NCBI GenBank assembly: GCA_934432725.1 | Contig: CAKRZE010000006.1 | Span: 56,283-120,282 of the forward strand | Source: an uncultured Eubacteriales bacterium | GTDB taxonomy: Bacteria; Bacillota; Clostridia; Oscillospirales; CAG-272 | Length of the DNA stretch: 64,000 bases | Reading direction: 5' to 3' | Shown: in pieces, positions 36,325 to 44,136 of the stretch | Numbering within the stretch: the stretch's first letter is position 1 | How the letters are laid out: each line of letters begins with the position of its first letter | Program-made: the position numbers and the translations under genes | The notes under the pieces: model-generated | Database searches by the model: none | Told to the model about the DNA's origin: nothing | What the model saw: the letters and a program-made list of their open reading frames with translations, nothing else

Positions 36325-38718
36325 TCACTCCCCGAAATACGCTTTCATTTGCGCGTCGGTCAATCCGAAAAACTGCCGGATATCCGCAAGCACTGCCTGC
36401 TTTCTCCTGCCTCCCGCCACATAATCGCGCATAATTTTCACATGTCCCTCCCAGTGGGAGACGGAATACCCCCAACGCGCACGGTCCTGCTCCATTTCCG
36501 GACGTATGGTATCCGTATAGGTCTGAATCACCGAAAGGATATGCTCCTCCGACAGGCAGGTTTTCAAAAGCTCGGCATAGCGGCAAAGAAAGCGATCCCG
36601 GAAATCGCTGTTTTTCATCAGATTCCACATCAGAATATGCCGGTCGCTGTCCCGGATCAGATCCCCGATCGGGTGATCGTCCGTATGCCAGAAGCCCCAG
36701 TCCAGATCAAACGAGATCCAGTGCCATTTGCCGTCCGCCTCATGGCTTCGGAAGTACCGGATATTCGCAAAATCCTTATCTCCCGTAAAGGAGCGGATAA
36801 TATACCAGTCCATCAGGCTCACGGAGTCGATGCGCGCCTCCGCATACGCAAGGCAGTCGGGATCGGTCATATCATGCGTCCTGACATACTGCAAGAGTGC
36901 GTCATATTCTGCGGAGCTGCCGTATTCGGCATTGGAATAGCTCTCGATCAGATCAACGGATTCCGGTGTAACCTTCAGGTGAGCAGCCACATAATCGTCA
37001 TTGATACGCTCCCTGATGAAGTAGACCCCCCAGTACCGGTTGTTCAGATACAGCACAACCGGCTTTGCCGCCTGCGTATACAGGGAGGTTCCGGCAGCGA
37101 TTTCCTCCAGGACCTCATCCCGCATATTGGCACAGGGATAATCCTCCGAAGAGCCGTGCAGAAGAAGAGACTGGAACTCATCTATGTCAAGCGAGTCAAA
37201 CACCCTGCATTTCAGCTTTCCCGCGCCGTATTCGGAGCGGAACCGAAGCTGAAAGCTCTGTTTTTTCCCCTCACGGCTTCCGTTTCCGTGCAGCCGGAAG
37301 CCGCAGTTGATCCCGAACAGCTCCACACCGTTTTCAAAGCATGCCACATGTCCGGCAGCCTCTATATTTTCACGGTAATTGGCAAAAATGCTTTTCTCCC
37401 CGGAATCCGACAGGTAAGCCTCCGGAACGGACACCTGCACCACCGGAAGCGTATGCGAAACCCCGATCAGATACGTATAGCTGCTCTCGCGGCTGAGAAC
37501 ACCGTCCGAATCGGAAATGGCACGGACAGTGGTATGCTCCGAAACCGCAATCGGACCGTCATACAGCCTGCCGCTTTCCTTTCCCGGTTCAGAGCCGTCC
37601 AGAGTATAGTAGATGTTCCCCTCTCCTGAAAGCGTCAGCAGAAAGCCTTCCTTGTATATCCCGCTCGCATGGTCCGCCGCCGGAGCCTTTGCATTTTTCT
37701 CAATTCCTGCAGCATTCGCGGCGGCAGGGGTCGGCGTCTCCATATAGCAAAGCTGTTTTCCGCAGCGTCCAAAGCTCTGATTCCGTCTGATATCCCCGGG
37801 CAGCACCATGCAGTCCGTCAAAGCCCCGTCGGATACGCGTGTCAGGTACAAAGTCTCTCCGCTGCTTGACAGACGGAACGGTGCATGCGCCCACTGATTC
37901 AGTCCGGAGCAGAACACCACATAATAATCACCCGGCTCCAGAATTTCATCGGGCAGGCGGTATGCGGAGAGGTTTTTATGGCTGTCGGACAGATAATAGT
38001 CCGACAGGCGGACCGGCTCCTTTCCTGCGTTATAAAGCTCCACCCAATCGTAATATTTCCCGTTATAGGGCAGATACGCACCGTTTGAGGTCATCGCCTC
38101 GCTGATATACAGGTCCGGCAGAGGCATGGAATCCAGATAGCTGCGATAGCCCTCCGCTGTATTCGGAAAGCCAGGGGTTGGGTTCGCAGTCCTGCCCTCA
38201 TGCTCCCATGAACCGGCGCCAATCGCCTCCGTGTATGTGATGTGATCGACAGTCTCTCCGTTCCGCAGCAAATAGAGCGTTTCTCCTTTTCCGGAAAGCT
38301 TCAGCTTTCCCTCCTTCGGCAGCGTAATCACATAATAGGAGCCGGCCGGAATGACAATTCCCTTCAAAGAGAGCCGGTTCGGCTTTTCCGGATTGTCCGT
38401 AAGGAACCAGCCGTCCAGAACGGCATCGCGGGTATCCCTGTTCCAAAGCTCCACCCAGTCCTCGTCCGTCCCCATGCACAGCTTATGATTGTCCGCCATC
38501 AATTCATTCAGAACCACGTCATACGGCTCCTCCGCCCGCGTCTCCGCAGAGGCTTCGCCCGTCTGAGCCGGATCACCGGCAGAGGTCACGGAGGAGGACG
38601 CCGTCTCCGTCCCGGAGCCGGTTTCTGCAGGCTCGGGCACCCTCCCGCTGCAAGAAGCCAAAAGCGGCAGAAACACGCAAAACAGCAGAAAAAGCGCTGC
38701 GGCACGATCTATTTTCAT
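36325..38718 (-). CDS. CotH-kinase lipoprotein with lamin-tail domains
   Basis: 797-residue secreted lipoprotein (lipobox LASC, Cys near residue 22). After a Thr/Ser/Glu-rich linker come two lamin-tail domains (about 65-180 and 200-330; VVLNELMADNHKLCMGTDED, LYISEAMTSNGAYLPYNGKY). A chitobiase-type beta domain (about 360-440; IYYTLDGSEPGKESGRLYDG) follows, and then a CotH kinase-like domain (about 445-797). Key CotH segments are VLYLNNRYWGVYFIRERIND and HWISFDLDWGFW, whose aspartates match the metal-binding site of spore-coat kinase CotH. It could phosphorylate or anchor surface proteins; the substrate is unknown. ATG 38718 is favoured because the ATG at 38730 abuts its Shine-Dalgarno. Confidence 0.85.
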   Translation of the reverse strand: MKIDRAAALFLLFCVFLPLLASCSGRVPEPAETGSGTETASSSVTSAGDPAQTGEASAETRAEEPYDVVLNELMADNHKLCMGTDEDWVELWNRDTRDAVLDGWFLTDNPEKPNRLSLKGIVIPAGSYYVITLPKEGKLKLSGKGETLYLLRNGETVDHITYTEAIGAGSWEHEGRTANPTPGFPNTAEGYRSYLDSMPLPDLYISEAMTSNGAYLPYNGKYYDWVELYNAGKEPVRLSDYYLSDSHKNLSAYRLPDEILEPGDYYVVFCSGLNQWAHAPFRLSSSGETLYLTRVSDGALTDCMVLPGDIRRNQSFGRCGKQLCYMETPTPAAANAAGIEKNAKAPAADHASGIYKEGFLLTLSGEGNIYYTLDGSEPGKESGRLYDGPIAVSEHTTVRAISDSDGVLSRESSYTYLIGVSHTLPVVQVSVPEAYLSDSGEKSIFANYRENIEAAGHVACFENGVELFGINCGFRLHGNGSREGKKQSFQLRFRSEYGAGKLKCRVFDSLDIDEFQSLLLHGSSEDYPCANMRDEVLEEIAAGTSLYTQAAKPVVLYLNNRYWGVYFIRERINDDYVAAHLKVTPESVDLIESYSNAEYGSSAEYDALLQYVRTHDMTDPDCLAYAEARIDSVSLMDWYIIRSFTGDKDFANIRYFRSHEADGKWHWISFDLDWGFWHTDDHPIGDLIRDSDRHILMWNLMKNSDFRDRFLCRYAELLKTCLSEEHILSVIQTYTDTIRPEMEQDRARWGYSVSHWEGHVKIMRDYVAGGRRKQAVLADIRQFFGLTDAQMKAYFGE

Positions 38719-38918
38719 TTTATCCTTCATTCCTTTCCGTCTTCCGAGGGAATTGACAGTACGAACGCATACTATGTCCGCATCAATTAATCAATGTAAA
38801 ATCCGAGTAAAGAACAAATGTATTGTACCACAGCTTACCCTGAAAAGCAATACAAACCGCAAAATACCGAAAATTTGGTCGATTCTTGCAAACAAAGCGG
38901 CAAAACCGATGCGTGCTC

Positions 38919-38947
38919 TTGCAAAAAGGACAATGCCATGCTATAAT
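38919..38947 (+). promoter_or_regulatory. Sigma-A promoter, downstream target uncertain
   Basis: TTGCAA (38919-38924), 17-bp spacer, TATAAT (38942-38947). The next supported gene on this strand starts 730 nt downstream (39681). Confidence 0.65.
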
Positions 38948-39680
38948 ACATACGGAAACAGTCTGCTTTCCGGCAGGACCCGGGCATCGGCTTCTCCGTC
39001 TTGCATCGGGACAAAGCCGCAGCGCCCCGCACAGCCTGCACAGAAGGCTGCCGCCTCGCCGAAGCTCCCCTGCCGCGTGCTACAGCAGCCGATTTTGAAA
39101 AAGGCTCCTGACGTATCCCCTGCCGGCTTCATCGTGCAGCTTTCCTCACGGCAGCATCATGAAAAGCCCACGCTCCAAAAGCTTTTGGGGAACCTTGAAA
39201 TACCTTCCTTCACCCCCATCGTCTTCCCCCCCTCAGAGCGGCAAAAACCATCTGACGACAGTGCACAGCGCAGGATCTTGGCTCTTTGCCTGCATGGCGG
39301 ATATAAGAGTTGCCCTCCGCGGGAACGCTGCCGAAAGCTTTCCGGGGCGCCGCTTAATCCCATAGACGTGCGCCGTTTCCCTGCTGTTCCGATTCCCATG
39401 CGTTTTTCGGTTCCGATTCTCATGCGGTTTTTTCGACACCGGGAGCATTCCTCCCGACACAATTTACCGAGGGCATCATGCAGCTTTTCGCCGCCGCGGC
39501 GATGTCTGCCGCAGCGCGGGTTCCGGCTGTCTGAACGCCTGCCTTCTTTTGCGCAGAACACACCCCGAAAATACCCCTCCCGCGCGGAAGCTGCAGCCGC
39601 AGCATCCCCCTGTCCTCCTCCCCCCGCCGTCCGCGTCTGCCCAACGCTTCATTTTTATATTCTGTGAAAGGTACTCTGCC
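38948..39680. other. Transcribed-looking gap without gene
   Basis: About 730 nt behind a good promoter. No frame is convincing; it is either a long leader or carries an unrecognised RNA. Confidence 0.45.
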
Positions 39681-40274
39681 ATGGACAACAAAGAACGTTT
39701 TCTTGAAATCTACCGCGGCACCATTCACCGCGATGGCTCCGACAAGCTGCTTGAATATCTGACCTCCAAAAGCTCCGATTTTTTCACCGCTCCCGCCAGC
39801 ACACGCTTTCACGGCTGCTATGAGGGCGGGCTTCTGGAGCACAGCCTGAACGTATACGACTGCCTCTGCGCCTATATGGCGCGCGATCGCGTCCGCGAGG
39901 TCTATCATATCGAAGCGTCCGATGAAACCATCGCCATCATCTCTCTGCTGCACGATCTGTGCAAAGTCAATATCTATAAGCCCTCCTTCCGCAATGTCAA
40001 GGACAGCAAGGGCGTCTGGCAGAAGGTGCCGAGCTATGAATTTGACGATCAGCTCCCCTACGGACACGGCGAAAAGTCCGTATATATCATTTCCGGCTAT
40101 ATGAAGCTGACGCGCGAAGAAGCGTTTGCCATCCGCTATCATATGGGATTCTCCGCAAACGACGATCCCAAAAACGTCGGTGCGGCATTTGAAATGTTTC
40201 CGATCGCCTATGCGCTCTCGGTCGCAGACTCGGAGGCAACCTATTTCCTTGAGAAAAAGGAGCGCTCCGTATGA
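39681..40274 (+). CDS. HD-domain hydrolase
   Basis: 197-residue metal-dependent phosphohydrolase. The HD signature is clear: His in GGLLEHSLNVYDC, the paired His-Asp in ISLLHDLCKVNIY, and later His and Asp (YHMGFSAND; ALSVADSEATYF). HD proteins hydrolyse phosphates in nucleotides or nucleic acids; the substrate is not evident. ATG 39681 follows GAAAGG. Its stop overlaps the start of the Nudix gene (ATGA), which suggests a joint role in nucleotide metabolism or sanitation. Confidence 0.82.
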   Translation: MDNKERFLEIYRGTIHRDGSDKLLEYLTSKSSDFFTAPASTRFHGCYEGGLLEHSLNVYDCLCAYMARDRVREVYHIEASDETIAIISLLHDLCKVNIYKPSFRNVKDSKGVWQKVPSYEFDDQLPYGHGEKSVYIISGYMKLTREEAFAIRYHMGFSANDDPKNVGAAFEMFPIAYALSVADSEATYFLEKKERSV

Positions 40275-40768
40275 AGCTCACCACGCTCTGCTATCCGGAA
40301 AAGGACGGACAGTACCTGATGCTGCACCGAACCCGCAAGCAAAATGATCCGAACCGCAACAAATGGATCGGCATCGGCGGCAAGTTTGAGTCGGGGGAAT
40401 CGCCGGAGGACTGCCTTCTGCGCGAGGTTCTGGAGGAAACCGGACTGACTCTGACCTCCTATCGGTTCCGCGGAATCGTAACCTTTGTCTCGGACGTCTG
40501 GGAAACGGAATATATGCATCTGTTCACGGCAGACGGTTTCTCCGGAACGCTTCGCGCCTGCACAGAGGGAGACCTGAGGTGGATTGACATCCGGGAGGTT
40601 TTCTCCCTTCCGCTCTGGGAGGGTGACCGAATCTTCCTGAAGCTTTTGGAGCAGAACAAGCCGTTTTTCTCCCTGAAGCTGTGTTATCGCGGGGAGCAAT
40701 TGACCGATGCCGTCCTGAACGGCGCTCCCCTCCCGCTGCCCTCCTCTTTTCCGCAAGACTCTGATTGA
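40271..40768 (+). CDS. Nudix hydrolase (MutT/8-oxo-dGTPase type)
   Basis: 165-residue Nudix enzyme. The 23-residue Nudix box G-x5-E-x7-R-E-U-x-E-E-x-G-U is complete: GKFESGE, then REVLEETGL, about residues 38-60. The N-terminal CYPEKDGQYLMLHRTRKQND and the mid-region resemble Firmicute 8-oxo-dGTP diphosphatases. It probably removes oxidised or otherwise abnormal nucleotides. Translation is coupled to the HD gene by a 4-nt overlap. Confidence 0.88.
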   Translation: MKLTTLCYPEKDGQYLMLHRTRKQNDPNRNKWIGIGGKFESGESPEDCLLREVLEETGLTLTSYRFRGIVTFVSDVWETEYMHLFTADGFSGTLRACTEGDLRWIDIREVFSLPLWEGDRIFLKLLEQNKPFFSLKLCYRGEQLTDAVLNGAPLPLPSSFPQDSD

Positions 40769-41157
40769 CCGGCACGGCAGACCGCACGCATCCGCCCTGC
40801 CTCCTCCGCTGCCCCCGTGCTCCCTGCTTCCAATGCTCCGTCCTGCTGCCGGGGCGGTCAACGGCACGGCGTTCCGTCCGCCATGCGGTACAGGCGCGAA
40901 TCGGGCATTTGTGAGGCTTCTCTCCCGACCGGTAAGGTCCGGACCTCCTGTGTGCCTCGATCCGACCGAAACGCCCCTCCGCATTGCCCAAAGCCGCGTG
41001 GAAGCGACGGACCGCCGAAACCCGCGCGGCTGCACGTTCTTTCATCCGCCGGAAGATTTACCGCTCTCCGCAAAGCCGGACTGCCGCCGGCGCCTTGCAA
41101 ACCGGAATGCCTCTGCCCGAAATCCGGAATTCCGAAAAAAAGAAAGGAGTCCCCGAC
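40769..41157. other. Gap after the Nudix gene
   Basis: No gene, promoter or terminator recognised. Confidence 0.5.
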
Positions 41158-42009
41158 ATGACGCCGACACTTTTGCTTTACCGTGATGACACCGAAGACG
41201 GAAAAAAGCTCCGGTCCTTTTTCCTGCGCCGCAGAATCCGCCTCAGAAGCGTTTTGCCGCAGGAATACGGCATTCCGCTCGGTGCGCTCTGCGAAAAGAG
41301 GGGACCCGCTGCATGTTCTCGGGAAGCCGGGTGCTGCGATCCGTTTCCGGAGCCGATGCTGGTGTTTGCAGGCTTCCGGGACAGCGCCGTTTCCTCCCTT
41401 CTCCGCGATATGCGCGGGGAAGCGCTTCCCGCGATCCCCCGGAAAGCAGTCCTGACCGAAACAAACCGACTCTGGCATTCCGTCGCACTGTACACGGCGC
41501 TGAGTACGGAGGCTGCTCTGATGCAGCAGGATGACCGCCCCGTGCTTCCGGTCAGCGCCTGCCTGCTCGGCATCCCCTGCCGCTACAACGGAACCGGAAA
41601 GCCCTGCAATGAGGTTCTGCGGCTCGGCACGCAATTCAGACTGATTCCGGTCTGCCCGGAGACAAGCGGAGGACTTCCCGTCCCGCGCGAACCGGCAGAG
41701 CAGAGGGCGGACGGCGTATACAGCCAAAGCGGCAGGGACGTCACGGAACAATTCAAAAAGGGCGCCGAGGAGGTGCTTCAGATCGTATTGGAGCTGGACT
41801 GCAGGGAGGTCCTCCTGAAGGAGCGCTCTCCCTCCTGCGGAAACGGCACTGTCTATGACGGAACCTTCACCGGCGCCTTAAAAAGCGGAGACGGCATTCT
41901 GACCGGGCTGCTGAAAGCCCACGGAATCCGCGTCCGGGGCGAAAGCGAGGCGGAAAAGCTGATATCCGATATGCAGACACCGCAAAACCGAAGCCAAAGC
42001 GCCGAATAA
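41158..42009 (+). CDS. DUF3783-DUF523 fusion protein
   Basis: 283-residue cytosolic protein. Residues 1-95 resemble DUF3783 (LLLYRDDTEDGKKLRSFFLR; MLVFAGFRDSAVSSLLRDMR). Residues 125-270 are a DUF523 domain with its invariant pattern VSACLLGIPCRYNG, PVCPETSGGLPVPREPAE and the C-terminal KERSPSCGNGTVYDG. DUF523 cysteines may bind metal or sulfur; the function is unknown. ATG 41158 follows AGAAAGGAG. The gene precedes the thioredoxin system, which hints at redox or sulfur metabolism. Confidence 0.8.
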   Translation: MTPTLLLYRDDTEDGKKLRSFFLRRRIRLRSVLPQEYGIPLGALCEKRGPAACSREAGCCDPFPEPMLVFAGFRDSAVSSLLRDMRGEALPAIPRKAVLTETNRLWHSVALYTALSTEAALMQQDDRPVLPVSACLLGIPCRYNGTGKPCNEVLRLGTQFRLIPVCPETSGGLPVPREPAEQRADGVYSQSGRDVTEQFKKGAEEVLQIVLELDCREVLLKERSPSCGNGTVYDGTFTGALKSGDGILTGLLKAHGIRVRGESEAEKLISDMQTPQNRSQSAE

Positions 42010-42297
42010 CGCCGCCGGGTCCCCGCCGCATTCTGCGCAACCGTATCCTACGGCACCCAATCCGCACCCCGCATGGATTTTTCTCTTTTTCAAAAATAAA
42101 GAACCTTCCGAAGGAAGAGAGCTTCACCCCAAAAAGCGCTATTCCCAAAAAGAAAGAGCATTCCCTTGGGAAAGCCGTATTGCAGAAGAAGCGCCGTGTC
42201 CCAAAGAGGATGCCTCATTTCAAAAAATGCGTTCTGAAGAAAAGAACGCGTTCTAAACGGAATACCGCGTTGCTTTGGACCGCAAGGAGTGTTTTTC
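42010..42297. other. Gap with short inverted repeats
   Basis: Contains several small palindromes, such as TTCCCTTGGGAA and GCGTTCT / AGAACGC (near 42229-42250), but no gene or promoter that I can support. Confidence 0.4.
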
Positions 42298-43161
42298 ATG
42301 ACCACATATGATCTTATTATCATCGGCGGCGGTCCTGCCGGCATTTCAGCCGCCCTGACCGCACACAGACGCGCATTGAATTGCTTACTCCTTTCCCTGC
42401 CCGCGCAGGACAGCCCCCTGGCAAAGGCAGGCTTGATTGAAAATTACCCCGGCATTCCCGCTGTCTCCGGAAAGCAGCTGATCGGTCAGATGGAGCACCA
42501 GCTCCGGACCCTGAATATCCCGCAGGAAACCGTCAGGGCATCCCGGATTCTCCCCTCGGGCGGTCTGTTTTATATCTCGGCGGGAGAACAGATTTACACC
42601 TGCCGCAGCGTGCTGCTTGCCACCGGGAAATCCGTCACCCGTCCCATCGTGGGTGAAGCGGAGTATCTGGGGCGCGGTGTCAGCTATTGCGCAACCTGCG
42701 ATGGTATGCTGTACCGCGGAAAAAAAGTCTGCGTGATCGGCGTGGCAAAGGATGCCTGCGAGGAGGCAGCCTTTCTGTCCTCTGTCGGCTGTGACGTGAC
42801 CTTTTTCTGCCCGTCCGGTGCAGAGGCTGCCCCTTCTTGTGCGCTTCCCACAGTCAAAGCCTCCCGTTTTGCTGTCTTGGGAAACGGTGATACCGTCACC
42901 GCATTGGAGGCGGACGGAGTCAGTTATCCGGCAGACGGCATATTTCTGCTGCGCAACACGCCGGCAGCCTCCGCGCTGCTCCCGGAGCTTCAGCTGACCG
43001 AAAAGGGCAGCATTCTGACCGACCGCGCTATGTGCACCTCCATTCCGGGTGTTTTCGCTGCCGGAGACTGCACCGGAGAACCGCTGCAAATCGCAAAAGC
43101 GGTCGGAGAGGGCAATATCGCGGCGCTCTCCGTCTTCGGTTATCTGAAAGAGCGTGCATAA
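42298..43161 (+). CDS. Thioredoxin-reductase-like flavoprotein, possibly ferredoxin-dependent
   Basis: 287-residue FAD enzyme. FAD-binding motif IIIGGGPAGISAAL near the start, redox-active CATC in VSYCATCDGM (about residue 130) and the C-terminal GVFAAGDCTGEPLQIAKAVG. Classical NADPH-dependent enzymes carry GGGDSAxEEA and HRRxxxR. Here the first is altered (IGVAKDACEEA) and the second is absent (FFCPSGAEAA). This pattern, and the shorter length, match the ferredoxin-dependent flavin thioredoxin reductases (FFTR) described in Clostridia. The start is ATG 42298, 8 nt after AAGGAG. It is followed by its likely substrate, thioredoxin. Confidence 0.82.
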   Translation: MTTYDLIIIGGGPAGISAALTAHRRALNCLLLSLPAQDSPLAKAGLIENYPGIPAVSGKQLIGQMEHQLRTLNIPQETVRASRILPSGGLFYISAGEQIYTCRSVLLATGKSVTRPIVGEAEYLGRGVSYCATCDGMLYRGKKVCVIGVAKDACEEAAFLSSVGCDVTFFCPSGAEAAPSCALPTVKASRFAVLGNGDTVTALEADGVSYPADGIFLLRNTPAASALLPELQLTEKGSILTDRAMCTSIPGVFAAGDCTGEPLQIAKAVGEGNIAALSVFGYLKERA

Positions 43162-43375
43162 CGAGCCGTTTTCCGGAGACCGAAGCCTCCATCCCCGCAG
43201 CCGCACGGCACAGCCGTGTCAGGCTGCAAGCCGGATGCGGTCCGGTCAAAATCCGACGTCTTCCCCTTCGCAGCTCAGCCCGCCATTTTTCAAATCAGCG
43301 CCGGGCAACGGGCGAAAGCAGGAAGCACTTGGGAATATCCGGTATAATTCGGTTTTTCCAAGACATAATAACAGG

Positions 43376-43381
43376 TATAAT
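43376..43381 (+). promoter_or_regulatory. Possible -10 element of trxA
   Basis: TATAAT just upstream of the trxA leader; a second TATAAT lies at 43343-43348. Neither has a good -35 at 16-18 bp. Confidence 0.35.
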
Positions 43382-43390
43382 AATTTAAAA

Positions 43391-43429
43391 GAAAGGAAGC
43401 TTTTTGAAATACAAAAGCGACAGAAAGCC
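43391..43429 (+). promoter_or_regulatory. SD-hairpin leader of trxA
   Basis: GAAAGGA (43391-43397) ends 32 nt before the ATG. GCTTTT / AAAAGC (43399-43418, loop 8 nt) form the hairpin. Only a poor AGAAAG lies between hairpin and start. Confidence 0.6.
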
Positions 43430-43741
43430 ATGGCAGTCAAACAGGTGAACACACAGGAATTTCAGGAAAGCATTGCGGCAGGAAAGGTATTTGCAGACTT
43501 TTTTGCAACATGGTGCATGCCGTGCAAAATGATGTCCCCGATTCTGGAGGAGGTCTCGGAAAAGCTTGAAGGCGAGGTTTCCTTTGTCAAAATCGATGTG
43601 GACGAATGCCGTGATCTTGCGGAAAAATACGGAATCATGAGCATTCCCACCATGATTGTTTTTGAGAACGGCGAGCCGGCGAAAAAACTGGTTGGTGTCC
43701 ATCCCGCAGAAGAAGTTGAAAAAGCAATCCGGGAAGCCTGA
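43430..43741 (+). CDS. trxA: Thioredoxin
   Basis: 103-residue thioredoxin-fold protein that reduces disulfides in the cytosol. The active site reads WCMPC (in FFATWCMPCKMMSP, about residues 28-32) instead of the canonical WCGPC. The cis-proline region MSIPTMIVFENGEP is normal. Methionine at this position changes the redox potential and partner choice in engineered thioredoxins; the natural effect here is unknown. It pairs with the flavoprotein upstream. ATG 43430 gives the standard length. Confidence 0.92.
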   Translation: MAVKQVNTQEFQESIAAGKVFADFFATWCMPCKMMSPILEEVSEKLEGEVSFVKIDVDECRDLAEKYGIMSIPTMIVFENGEPAKKLVGVHPAEEVEKAIREA

Positions 43742-44066
43742 CAGGCTTTCGGAAAGAGCCTCCGTCCGGGCTGCGTTACCGCAGTGCCGGATTGGCGCAC
43801 CTCATCCGCCTCCCATAAAGCTGACACAAAAACGGCTGATGCAGGATGCGGACCCCGAACCCCAAAAAACGAAGGATTCCCCGCAGGCATTGATCCCTGC
43901 GGTCCGCCCCCTCCCCTCTGCCGCCGAACAAATCCGGCGCGGAAAGAGGACCGCGCCTGTGTCAGGCTGGCGGCAGCCCAGGAAGGGGCTGCCCGGTGAG
44001 CATTCCCTTCCGTTTGCTTTTAAGACCGAACGGAACGAATCTTGCTTCAGACACACGCCAAATTTC
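43742..44066. other. Gap between trxA and the shared terminator
   Basis: About 325 nt without a recognisable gene. Confidence 0.5.
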
Positions 44067-44106
44067 AAAAAACCGGCTTCGCACTCATGCGGAGCCGGTT
44101 TTTCAT
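44067..44106. terminator. Bidirectional terminator of trxA and the ABC operon
   Basis: AAAAACCGGCTTCGCA / TGCGGAGCCGGTTTTT (small internal mismatches, loop CTCA), with T-rich flanks on both strands. Confidence 0.75.
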
Positions 44107-44136
44107 ATTTTACAGGTAATTCGCGGGGCCTGTCCC

